A stretch of DNA of 64,000 nucleotides from Salinibacter grassmerensis (GTDB lineage Bacteria > Bacteroidota > Rhodothermia > Rhodothermales > Salinibacteraceae). The stretch spans positions 434,001 to 498,000 of the forward strand of contig NZ_CAMTTF010000003.1 in assembly GCF_947077765.1 (NCBI RefSeq), given 5' to 3'. The position numbers and the translations under genes were made by a program. Positions 57,048 to 64,000 of this stretch are shown here, one piece after another (within the stretch, counting starts at the first letter, position 1; every line of letters begins with the position of its first letter). Under the pieces are notes generated by a model that was not told where the DNA came from, did no database searches, and saw only the letters and a list, made by a program, of their open reading frames with translations.

Positions 57048-57113
57048 CCGGCGTTCTCGAAGAGAAATAGAGGCGGCCACATATTCCACACAGTAGGGTA
57101 TCCAGAACGCCGG
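57048..57113. promoter_or_regulatory. 10-bp inverted repeat upstream of lexA
   Basis: CCGGCGTTCT (57048-57057) and AGAACGCCGG (57104-57113) are perfect complements spanning most of the recO-lexA gap. They could form a transcript hairpin ending recO or hold operator half-sites. No match to the known E. coli or Bacillus SOS box is evident. Confidence 0.35.
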
Positions 57114-57119
57114 AAAAGG

Positions 57120-57902
57120 TCAAGTCGCTCGTTCGGTCGGCCCCGTGCCCTCAATCTGCGCGATGACCGAGCGGCTCCGATCCGGATAGGCGTCGTCGAA
57201 CTGGTACCGCAAAAAGTCACGCACGAGGGCTTCTACCTCTCGCCGAACCGCCGGGGTCATGTTCAGACGCATCACCGTATCGAGATCGGCACGGGCACAG
57301 ACGGCGTAGGCCCGGAGGGCGGGCCGGGAGGCTCGCCTCGGCTGTTCCGGCGTCGCGTCCGCCGGATACACCCCTCCGTCGGCCAGGGAGAGGAGTCCCT
57401 CATCACCGGTCACGGCCTCCACCCGTGTCCGGTCGACGGCCGGTGCCACCCCCAGCATCTGGGCCAGTTGGAGTTGCACGTACGGCCAGAGGTTACTCAC
57501 CCGCGTCTCCACGGTGTTGAGGCGATGAAGGGCCCGGACGACCAACGCAAACGCAGCGGGTTGCGGGTCCTCCTCTTCCATCAGGGCATCGACCAGCTCG
57601 ACAATGCGCAGCCCCACCGTGATGGTTGGCAGCTTCTCGCGGAGACGGTGGAAGGACTGGACGTGACTGCTTTCACTGAGGGTCTGCAGGGTGCGGGAGG
57701 GTTTGTGGTAGAACACCACCTGCGTGTACGCCATCGGTTGCAGGGTCGCCCCGAACGAACTTTTGGGACGCCGGGCCCCCTTCGCCATCACGCCAATCTT
57801 GCCTTTCTCCTGCGTGAAGAGCGTCACAATCTGACTCGTTTCGCCGTAGTCGATGCTCCGCAGGACAACGGCTTTCGTCCGGACGATTGAGCGCTGTGCC
57901 AT
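57120..57902 (-). CDS. recO: DNA repair protein RecO
   Basis: The 260-residue protein has the RecO N-terminal OB-like domain (RTKAVVLRSIDYGETSQIVT, LFTQEKGKIGVMAKGARRPK, FGATLQPM) and an all-helical C-terminal part. The four-cysteine zinc motif of some RecO proteins is absent. It loads RecA on SSB-coated DNA with RecR. Starts at 57902 (MAQRS) or 57908 are both possible. It is immediately upstream of lexA, a repair pairing. Confidence 0.9.
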   Translation of the reverse strand: MAQRSIVRTKAVVLRSIDYGETSQIVTLFTQEKGKIGVMAKGARRPKSSFGATLQPMAYTQVVFYHKPSRTLQTLSESSHVQSFHRLREKLPTITVGLRIVELVDALMEEEDPQPAAFALVVRALHRLNTVETRVSNLWPYVQLQLAQMLGVAPAVDRTRVEAVTGDEGLLSLADGGVYPADATPEQPRRASRPALRAYAVCARADLDTVMRLNMTPAVRREVEALVRDFLRYQFDDAYPDRSRSVIAQIEGTGPTERAT

Positions 57903-58098
57903 GGTCACGAAATACTGACAGGTTCAGGGGCAACACCCCCCATACGGGGATTTTCGACCGCAAATTGTCGAGGGTCAAATTCAGGCCAATGGGCCCATCC
58001 CTCCAGGCTTCACAGACGTTAAATTCTGGCTCCACTCGTGTCTGTATGTACGAGACAATGGATTACAGCGTGGTGCGTATCCCCGTAGGTCCGTCGCC

Positions 58099-58536
58099 AT
58101 GATTTGGCTCTACCGGCTGCAGCAGCGGCTTTCCATTACCCGTCAGGAGGGCCTCGCGATTCTCACTCTGGCCGTGCTCTTTCTGGTCGGCCTCACGGTG
58201 CGCCACATTCAGAAGCAGCAGGTTCCTCCAGTGGCCACCGACTCGCTCGTCGCCCAGCCCTCGGCAGACTCAACCGCCCCTTCTTCAGCGTCCGCCGAGC
58301 CGCGGCCGCCCTCCGCGGAGCACCCGATCAATGTAAATGCAGCGTCGCCGGAGGCCCTGGACGCCCTGCCGGGAATTGGGCCCGCCCTCTCGAAACGGAT
58401 CGTGACGTATCGGTCGACCCAACGTCCGTTCCAGCGCGTCGACGAGTTAAAGCGCGTCGGCGGCATCGGCCCAAAGACACTTTCAACCCTCCGTCCTATG
58501 GTCCGGGTCGCTGCTCCGGATAGCACCTCTGAATAA
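58099..58536 (+). CDS. ComEA-like helix-hairpin-helix protein
   Basis: The 145-residue protein has one N-terminal membrane segment (EGLAILTLAVLFLVGLTV) and a low-complexity Ser/Ala/Pro linker. A C-terminal helix-hairpin-helix domain INVNAASPEALDALPGIGPA and VDELKRVGGIGPKTLSTLRP is of the ComEA type. In transformable bacteria it binds incoming DNA at the outer face of the membrane. With dprA at 43102 it suggests natural competence, inferred from gene content only. It is convergent with the following hypothetical gene. Confidence 0.87.
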   Translation: MIWLYRLQQRLSITRQEGLAILTLAVLFLVGLTVRHIQKQQVPPVATDSLVAQPSADSTAPSSASAEPRPPSAEHPINVNAASPEALDALPGIGPALSKRIVTYRSTQRPFQRVDELKRVGGIGPKTLSTLRPMVRVAAPDSTSE

Positions 58537-58562
58537 CGAATCGAGCGCACTCGCCTATGACT

Positions 58563-58832
58563 CTATGAGCCGGACGGACGGGGGGCCGCTTCGCCCTGCT
58601 TCGCGGAAGGGTCGGATTCCTCTGCGGTCTCCGTTGCGTCCGACGAGCCTTCCTGTTGCTCGCGCACCCGCTCCGCAACGGCCTCCGGGGTCCACTCTTC
58701 CGCTACCTCCTCCTCCCGGTCGAGAAACCGCCAAATCGGCACGAGAAGCAGGGCGGCGAGCAGGGCGAATCCGACCAGGGTCCCGGCAATGATGGGCAGG
58801 TATTCGGGATCAAAGAGCGGCGATGCGTCCAT
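58563..58832 (-). CDS. Small single-span membrane protein, hypothetical
   Basis: The 89-residue protein has one membrane helix (LPIIAGTLVGFALLAALLLVPIW, residues about 13-35) and a cytoplasmic-type acidic tail rich in Glu, Asp and Ser. The layout resembles cytochrome oxidase assembly or CcoQ-like small proteins, but no family is assigned. The start at 58832 is preferred; the frame reaches 58874. Confidence 0.6.
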   Translation of the reverse strand: MDASPLFDPEYLPIIAGTLVGFALLAALLLVPIWRFLDREEEVAEEWTPEAVAERVREQQEGSSDATETAEESDPSAKQGEAAPRPSGS

Positions 58833-58950
58833 GCGTTGAGGCGCGTACCAGAGCAGTATCGTGTGCGTGTACATACGTGCGATCCTCTTGGCCGTTCTGC
58901 ATGCGTGCCTTTCGGTACGTCCTCACGAGTCTTGCACTTCGAACGCCGGA

Positions 58951-58981
58951 AAGGTAGATTCCTCATTGCGAAATCTACTTT
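58951..58981. promoter_or_regulatory. Inverted repeat upstream of response regulator
   Basis: AAGGTAGATT (58951-58960) and AATCTACTTT (58972-58981) are complementary except for one pair, with an 11-base spacer. The dyad ends 32 bases before the OmpR-type regulator gene and may be an operator or a leader hairpin. Confidence 0.4.
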
Positions 58982-59013
58982 CTCTACAGTTTTCGTGAAC
59001 CACAAGCACGGTC

Positions 59014-59778
59014 ATGTCTTTGCCCGGCAGCGCGACAGGGTCCTCTGAGGCCCGGCTCCTCATCGCGGAGGACGACCCGGACCTCGGAAGCAGCCTGGAG
59101 TCATTCTTTGCCCGACACGGCTACGCGGTTCACCACGCCACCGAGGGCGAGAATGCGCTTCAAGAGATGACAACCCTTCCCCCCTACGACCTTGTGCTGC
59201 TGGACGTGAAACTGCCAAATAAGGATGGGTTTGAGGTGCTGCGGGAGGCGCGGCAGTCCGGGGTGAACTCGCCCGTGATCATGCTCACGGTCAAGGACGA
59301 ACACAAGCACAAGCTGCGGGGCTTCGACCTCGGGGCGGACGACTACGTCACCAAGCCCTTTGACACAAAAGAGCTTGCGGCCCGCGTCCAGGCGGTCCTG
59401 TCCCGAAGCGAGTCGGCCCTCCCCGACACCGGGGATGTGTATGGGTTTGGGAACGTGACCGTCCACTTTCCCGATAAAACTGCCAGGAGAAATGATGAGC
59501 CGGTCGGTCTGACCGAGCTGGAGTTCGACATTCTGGCCTACTTCATCGAGCACCGGGGCCGAACGGTCAGTCGCGAACGGCTTCTCCGGGACGTGTGGGG
59601 CATCAGTGGCGACATTACCACCCGCACCATCGACCGGCATGTGGCGTCGCTCCGCAAGAAAATTGAGCCCACGCCGGACGATCCTGCCCATCTACAGACG
59701 GTCTACGGCATTGGGTACAAGTTCGTGGCCGAGGATGGCCCCGACTCTTCCGGGGCTTCCGCCTCGGAGGACAGTTAG
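59014..59778 (+). CDS. OmpR/PhoB-family response regulator
   Basis: The 254-residue protein has a receiver domain (LLIAEDDPDLGSSLESFF, phospho-acceptor Asp64 in VLLDVKLPNKDG, and YVTKPFDTKEL) and a C-terminal winged helix with ELEFDILAYFIEHRGRTVSR, DVWGISGDITTRTIDRHVAS and YGIGYKF. It is a DNA-binding transcription regulator activated by phosphorylation. No histidine kinase is adjacent, so it is an orphan in this window. The lipoprotein gene converges on it and, if not frameshifted, overlaps its 3' end. Confidence 0.93.
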   Translation: MSLPGSATGSSEARLLIAEDDPDLGSSLESFFARHGYAVHHATEGENALQEMTTLPPYDLVLLDVKLPNKDGFEVLREARQSGVNSPVIMLTVKDEHKHKLRGFDLGADDYVTKPFDTKELAARVQAVLSRSESALPDTGDVYGFGNVTVHFPDKTARRNDEPVGLTELEFDILAYFIEHRGRTVSRERLLRDVWGISGDITTRTIDRHVASLRKKIEPTPDDPAHLQTVYGIGYKFVAEDGPDSSGASASEDS

Positions 59779-60466
59779 GGCTCTGCTCCCTCATCCTGCG
59801 GATGAGCCCGCAAGCCTCCCCTTCAGATCCGGGTCGTGGGGAAAGCAGACCGCCACCAACGCTCCACCTGAGCCGCGGGAGATCGATATCATTGTAGGGT
59901 GGGGCCCCTCGCAACGAGTCGCGGAACGCCTGCCTGTCTGTGCGGGACACGCTGGCCCCCACGTCCGCGTCGAGCGAGAAGGTGCCTTCCACGACCTCGT
60001 CGGTGGTCGTCTCGACTGTAACGGTCCCCTCTTTTAGCGGGTAGAAGTGCAACGAGTCGGCGGTCTGCCGCCCGTAGCTGGCAGTAAAGAGGCCCCCCGG
60101 AAAGAATCCTGGCTCACAGGGACCGTCGCAGCGCGCATCAGGGCCCATCTCATAGGTACCCGGATCCAGGGGGCCGTCGGCCAGCCGCATGAACGACAGG
60201 TCGTGCGTCACTGTGTCCTCGTATGTCCCGGCGAGCTGGAGGACGGTGACGGTCTTACCCAGCGGCTGGATGGGGAGCACAAAGACGCTTTGCTCGCCGA
60301 ACGACAGATCGGTGCCGAGTGTCGCCTTGCCCTCGACGGAAGCATTCACCGGCGCCCCCGCCGAGAGCTCGAAACGTGGCTCGGGCGTTGACTCAGGGCC
60401 GGTGCCGTCGCAGGCAGTGAGGAGTCCTACGAGCAGGAAAACCATCGGACGAACAGTCCATCGCAT
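59615..60466 (-). CDS. Probable lipoprotein, likely frameshifted at its C-terminus
   Basis: The 283-residue frame begins with a lipoprotein signal (VFLLVGLLTACDG, Cys19) and a beta-rich outer domain (residues 30-190). The last 80 residues are Arg/Pro/Cys-rich and read antisense to the response-regulator gene, overlapping it by 164 bases, and do not look like protein. A one-base shift near 59830-59900 would instead give an end at a TGA (59793-59791), just past that gene. So the true protein is probably about 225 residues and the present frame is shifted or the sequence has an error. Function unknown. Confidence 0.6.
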   Translation of the reverse strand: MRWTVRPMVFLLVGLLTACDGTGPESTPEPRFELSAGAPVNASVEGKATLGTDLSFGEQSVFVLPIQPLGKTVTVLQLAGTYEDTVTHDLSFMRLADGPLDPGTYEMGPDARCDGPCEPGFFPGGLFTASYGRQTADSLHFYPLKEGTVTVETTTDEVVEGTFSLDADVGASVSRTDRQAFRDSLRGAPPYNDIDLPRLRWSVGGGLLSPRPGSEGEACGLIRRMREQSPNCPPRRKPRKSRGHPRPRTCTQCRRPSVDGQDRPAWAQFSCGATPHAGRWCGW

Positions 60467-60938
60467 GATTCCATCACCCTTGACTGAGAAAATGTTCGGT
60501 TTTCGAGAAATATGGTCCAGACTATATTGTGAACAATTAAAATTTGGGAGAAATGATTCTGATGAAATCTCTTTCTGTCAGGGTTTCGGGGTTCAGCGAC
60601 CGGTTTGTAGCTTGTTGTCGGACTCGGTGTAATTTCCAACGGTCAGTCCTGTAGTGTGGATCGTGAAGCCGGTACAGTTTCGTTTTCGATGAGCAAGCAC
60701 GAGCGGCAGGATCGGCCCGACGTGGATGGGAGCACACCGTGACTGTCGCCCCCACATCTACGATGACGGTGTCCGCAGGCATGGCCTGGAGAAGGCACCG
60801 CTCCAACGCGTTCGTCGAGATTCGTCGAGATAGGCGGACGTCTGGATATCCTCGTCGTAGATCCTCCCGGTCTCCGGCGTGGGCCTCCTCCATCCTCTCC
60901 TTCGCTTTCGTCTCTATTGCCCTTTTCTTCTATACTCG
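60467..60938. other. 472-base intergenic stretch
   Basis: No supported gene. The part up to 60600 is AT-rich and unlike its surroundings. An imperfect tandem duplication, CGTCGAGATT CGTCGAGATA, lies near 60812-60831. A minus-strand frame (60537-60893) has no recognisable features; it might be a remnant of a mobile element, but I cannot support that. Confidence 0.4.
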
Positions 60939-61958
60939 ATGGCCTCGTACACGGAGCGAACAGCTTTTGTCACCGGCGGCACCGGCTTCGTCGGGAGTCA
61001 CCTCGTGGAAGAACTCCTGCACCGCGGCATGGACGAGGTGCGGTGCCTGGTCCGTACCGATCCGAAGTGGTTGGCCGACCTGGACGTAACCTACGTGCAC
61101 GGCGACCTGTCGGACGTGGACGTTCTCTGGGACGCGCTCGACGGCGTCGATGAGGTGTACCACGTGGCGGGCCGCACGCGCGCTCCAACCGAAGAGGAAT
61201 TCCGTGAGGCGAACGTACAGGCCACGCTCAACCTGCTGGGGGCTGTTCAGCACGCCGCGCCCGACCTGGACCGCGTACTGATAACCAGCAGCCTCGCGGC
61301 CGTAGGGCGCTGCGATCAGGACGTGGCGACGGAGGATGTGCCCCTCCATCCCGTCAGCATGTACGGCCGGAGCAAGGCACAAATGGAAGAAGCCCTTCGG
61401 GAACGCCCCGAGACCACCCCCGAATCGTATGCCGGGACGCTCCCTCTTACGGTCATTCGCCCCCCGGCCGTCTACGGGCCGCGCGACCGCGACATTCTCG
61501 ACTTCTTTCGCGCGATCAAGCAGCACGTGTGCCCCATCGTGGGCGGGGGCTCGGCCCGCACGCTGAGCCTGGTGCACGTGCAGGACCTCGCCACCGGCAT
61601 GGTGGACGCGGTCCGCCATCCGGACGCAAACGGAGAGACCTACTTCCTCGGCAGCGCGCGGCCCCACGCCTGGAATGAGGTAAAACAAGCCGCCACCACG
61701 GCCCTCGACACCTGGGCGGTCACCCTTCCGGTGCCGGGGCCACTGCTCGGGGCCGTGGGAGCCGTGGCCGAGGCCTGGGGCTGGGCAACCGGCACCCATC
61801 CACCCCTCAATCGCGACAAGACCCGCGAAATTCGGCACGCCTGTACGGCCTGTTCCAGCGAAAAGGCCGCCCACGACTTCGACTACGAGCCGTCTACCTC
61901 CCTCCACGACGGGGTGGCCCACACGCTTCGTTGGTATGAGGAGCACGGGTGGCTGTAG
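60939..61958 (+). CDS. NAD-dependent epimerase/dehydratase (extended SDR, dihydroflavonol-reductase-like)
   Basis: The 339-residue protein has the extended-SDR cofactor motif AFVTGGTGFVGSHLVEELL near the start and the catalytic MYGRSKAQMEE (Tyr-x3-Lys). The RPPAVYGPRDRDILDFF and VHVQDLATGMVDAV segments match the dihydroflavonol-4-reductase/hopanoid-associated sugar epimerase group. Substrate is unknown. The start at 60939 (MASYTERTAF) is where homology begins; the frame is open to 60879. Confidence 0.88.
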   Translation: MASYTERTAFVTGGTGFVGSHLVEELLHRGMDEVRCLVRTDPKWLADLDVTYVHGDLSDVDVLWDALDGVDEVYHVAGRTRAPTEEEFREANVQATLNLLGAVQHAAPDLDRVLITSSLAAVGRCDQDVATEDVPLHPVSMYGRSKAQMEEALRERPETTPESYAGTLPLTVIRPPAVYGPRDRDILDFFRAIKQHVCPIVGGGSARTLSLVHVQDLATGMVDAVRHPDANGETYFLGSARPHAWNEVKQAATTALDTWAVTLPVPGPLLGAVGAVAEAWGWATGTHPPLNRDKTREIRHACTACSSEKAAHDFDYEPSTSLHDGVAHTLRWYEEHGWL

Positions 61959-62073
61959 GGCCCTCGTTCCCGCCCGACCTCTCCGCGAATCCTCGTCGCG
62001 AAAGCGTCGTACATGGTAGTCGCTCCAGGCGGGGAGCCGCAATTTCTTTCACGATCAACTACCGTTTTCCACC

Positions 62074-64000
62074 GTGAGCAGCCTCGGATTCAACACGGGC
62101 TACATCGAAGAGCTTTACAAGCAGTATCAGGACGACCCTGATAGCGTGAGCGAGAGCTGGCGCGAGTTCTTCGCGGATTACGACCCGGACGCCTCCTTTA
62201 TCCCGGTCAGCCGGACGACCGCAGGCGACGGGGAGGCCACCACTCCCCCCGAAGAGCCCACGGAACCGGAGCCAACGGATCGCGACTCCCCGCCCGACTC
62301 GCCCCCGCCCCAGACAGAGGAGGCCGAAGACGGCGTCGTGGAGCCCCTGCGTCCCGCCTCGGCCCCGGCGGTCGACGAGGAAAAAGCCGACGTGACGGCC
62401 ATGACGGGTCCGTCGGCCAAGGTCGTCGAAAACATGGAGGACAGCCTCGGCATCCCGACGGCCACCTCCGCCCGTACGATCCCGGTCAAACTACTGGACG
62501 AGAATCGCACCCTCCTGAACGACTATCAGAAGCAGGTGGGCGGCGAGAAGGTGTCGTACACGCACATCATCGCCTACGCGATGGTACAGGCGATGCAGAA
62601 ATACCCCGACATGAACACCACGTTTCGGCGGAACGAGGACGGCACGCCGGAGCACGTCGAGCCGGACCAGATCAACCTGGGGCTCGCGATCGACGTGGAG
62701 CGGCGGGGCGAGCGCACGCTCCTGGTTCCGAACCTCAAGGACGCGGGCAGCCTCAACTTCGCCGAGTTCCTCGGGACCTACAACAACGTTGTCGGCCGCG
62801 CGCTGAACGGCGACCTCGACCTGTCCGATTTTCAGGGCACCACGGCCACCCTCACCAACCCGGGCATGATCGGCACGTCGATGAGCGTGGCACGCCTGAT
62901 GCCCGGACAGGGCGTCATCATGGGGGCCGGGGCCATCGACTTCCCGCCCGAGTACCGCGGGTACGACTCGGAGGTTGCCAGCAAGGCCGGCGTCTCTCCG
63001 GTCATGACACTGACCTCCACCTACGACCACCGCGTCATCCAGGGCGCCACCAGCGGGGCCTTCCTCAATCACATTGAGGAGCTGCTGATGGGCAACCACG
63101 ACTTCTACCAGCGGATCTTCTCCGAGCTGGGCGTGCCCTATCAGCCGTTCCGGATGGCTACCGACTCCACGCCGCAGCTCGGGCAGTCCCAGCCCCAGGA
63201 CGAGCTCGACATGACCGAGAAGCAGGCGGCCGTGCTCCAGCTGATTCGGGCCTACCGGGTCCGCGGCCACCTGCAGGCGGACATCAACCCGCTCGGCTAC
63301 GAGTGGGAGTACCACGAGGAGCTCGACCCCGCCACCTACGGCCTCACGGTCTGGGACCTGGATCGGGAGTTCATCACCGGCGGCCTCGGGGGCGAGGACA
63401 AGCTGCCCCTGCGCGAGATTCTATCCATCCTGCGGAAGTCCTACACCAGCAAGGTGGGGACGGCCTTCATGCACATCTCCGACCCTGAGGAGAAGACGTG
63501 GATCCAGAACCGGATCGAGCCGATGCGGAACGCCGGTCCGCCGTCGGAGGACGAGCGCCACCGGATCGTCCAGAAGCTCAACGCGGCCGAGGCGTTCGAG
63601 CGCTTCCTGCACACCAAGTACATCGGCCACAAGCGCTTCTCGCTGGAGGGGTCAGAGACCATGATTCCCCTCATCGACACCCTTCTCTCCGACGCCGCCG
63701 ACGCGGGCGTGGAGGACGTGGTGATGGGCATGGCCCACCGCGGGCGCCTCAACGTGCTGGCCAATATCATCGGCAAGCCCTACGAGGAGATCTTCTCCAA
63801 ATTCGAGGGCAACATCGACCCGAATACAACGCAGGGATCCGGCGACGTGAAATACCACCTGGGGGCCGAGGGGGACGTCACCTCGCCCGACGGCAACGAG
63901 ATTGCCGTGACGCTCGCCTCCAACCCCAGCCACCTGGAGGCGGTGAACCCAGTCGTGGAGGGCATGTCCCGCGCCAAGCAGAACCTGTTGCGCGACGAAC
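62074..64000 (+). CDS. kgd: Kgd-type multifunctional 2-oxoglutarate dehydrogenase (E2 catalytic + E1), 3' partial
   Basis: The open frame from a GTG at 62074 to the window end gives 642 residues. Residues 1-45 are the E1 N-terminal helix (GYIEELYKQYQDDPDSVSES), 50-130 a Pro/Glu-rich linker, and about 134-370 an E2 acyltransferase catalytic domain with DHRVIQGA at 318-325. From about 380 the E1 part begins (AAVLQLIRAYRVRGHLQADI, then VVMGMAHRGRLNVL near 550). No lipoyl domain is visible. This is the mycobacterial Kgd/corynebacterial OdhA plan, a TCA-cycle enzyme making succinyl-CoA with a separate lipoyl partner. The ThDP and C-terminal domains are outside the window. Confidence 0.9.
   Translation, partial: MSSLGFNTGYIEELYKQYQDDPDSVSESWREFFADYDPDASFIPVSRTTAGDGEATTPPEEPTEPEPTDRDSPPDSPPPQTEEAEDGVVEPLRPASAPAVDEEKADVTAMTGPSAKVVENMEDSLGIPTATSARTIPVKLLDENRTLLNDYQKQVGGEKVSYTHIIAYAMVQAMQKYPDMNTTFRRNEDGTPEHVEPDQINLGLAIDVERRGERTLLVPNLKDAGSLNFAEFLGTYNNVVGRALNGDLDLSDFQGTTATLTNPGMIGTSMSVARLMPGQGVIMGAGAIDFPPEYRGYDSEVASKAGVSPVMTLTSTYDHRVIQGATSGAFLNHIEELLMGNHDFYQRIFSELGVPYQPFRMATDSTPQLGQSQPQDELDMTEKQAAVLQLIRAYRVRGHLQADINPLGYEWEYHEELDPATYGLTVWDLDREFITGGLGGEDKLPLREILSILRKSYTSKVGTAFMHISDPEEKTWIQNRIEPMRNAGPPSEDERHRIVQKLNAAEAFERFLHTKYIGHKRFSLEGSETMIPLIDTLLSDAADAGVEDVVMGMAHRGRLNVLANIIGKPYEEIFSKFEGNIDPNTTQGSGDVKYHLGAEGDVTSPDGNEIAVTLASNPSHLEAVNPVVEGMSRAKQNLLRDE

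Noticed and set aside
60537-60893. 118-codon minus-strand frame, possible transposase remnant
   Set aside because: No transposase motif or terminal repeats could be identified; kept only as an intergenic remark.

Overview
The window is a GC-rich, gene-dense chromosomal segment that looks like Salinibacter or a close relative (Rhodothermota, Bacteroidota side). Three things point there. The cytoplasmic proteins are rich in Asp and Glu, as expected of a salt-in halophile. There is a PorV-type outer-membrane protein of the type IX secretion system. Few starts carry a recognisable Shine-Dalgarno sequence, and one TAnnTTTG-type -7 element is visible. This taxonomic call is inference; no rRNA is present. 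I support 59 protein genes (two cut by the window ends, one doubtful), one tRNA-Ala(CGC), several terminator-like hairpins and several candidate operators.

Layout. 1-7.6 kb: end of a cobalamin/iron-type ABC importer, a polyprenyl diphosphate synthase, an RNase Z-like hydrolase, a HlyIII membrane protein, a DUF1232 protein, an OsmC protein and an MCC-type carboxyltransferase. 7.6-9.1 kb: mostly non-coding, with a CsbD-like stress protein, its terminator and a possible structured RNA. 9.1-10.5 kb: protoporphyrinogen oxidase. 10.5-22.7 kb: a minus-strand fatty-acid degradation cluster (TetR regulator, acyl-CoA synthetase, FadN-type HAD/hydratase, thiolase, SDR, FadE-type dehydrogenase, DECR-type 2,4-dienoyl-CoA reductase, one unknown gene) with GTTAAC-N3-GTTAAC dyads before fadE and the HAD/hydratase gene.

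22.9-29.7 kb: PorV, a stand-alone histidine-kinase DHp domain, a metallo-hydrolase, a Lon-N-domain protein, a LolD-like ATPase, an NtrC-type regulator and a TPR protein. 30-35.1 kb: gapA-pgk, an MscS channel and an ABC-2 exporter pair. 35.2-39.7 kb: a DDAH-like amidinohydrolase, a glycosyltransferase, a BlaI/M56 regulatory pair whose protease carries two TonB C-terminal domains, and a DUF3592-like protein. 39.9-46.6 kb: HNH nuclease, RluD, class V aminotransferase, DprA-Obg, RNase HI and YigZ.

46.9-52.1 kb: an RND efflux adaptor and pump followed by a lipoprotein with a SAM-methyltransferase fold. 52.2-58.8 kb: tRNA-Ala, DUF2256 plus cryptochrome DASH, an MFS transporter, a methyltransferase, LexA, RecO and a ComEA-like helix-hairpin-helix protein. 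59-64 kb: an OmpR-type regulator, a probably frameshifted lipoprotein, an epimerase and the first half of a Kgd-type 2-oxoglutarate dehydrogenase that fuses an E2 catalytic domain in front of E1.

Most of the content is housekeeping. I did not find a clearly new multi-gene system. The best leads are the fad operators, the lipoprotein methyltransferase, the solitary DHp domain and the unexplained non-coding stretch at 7.63-8.46 kb.
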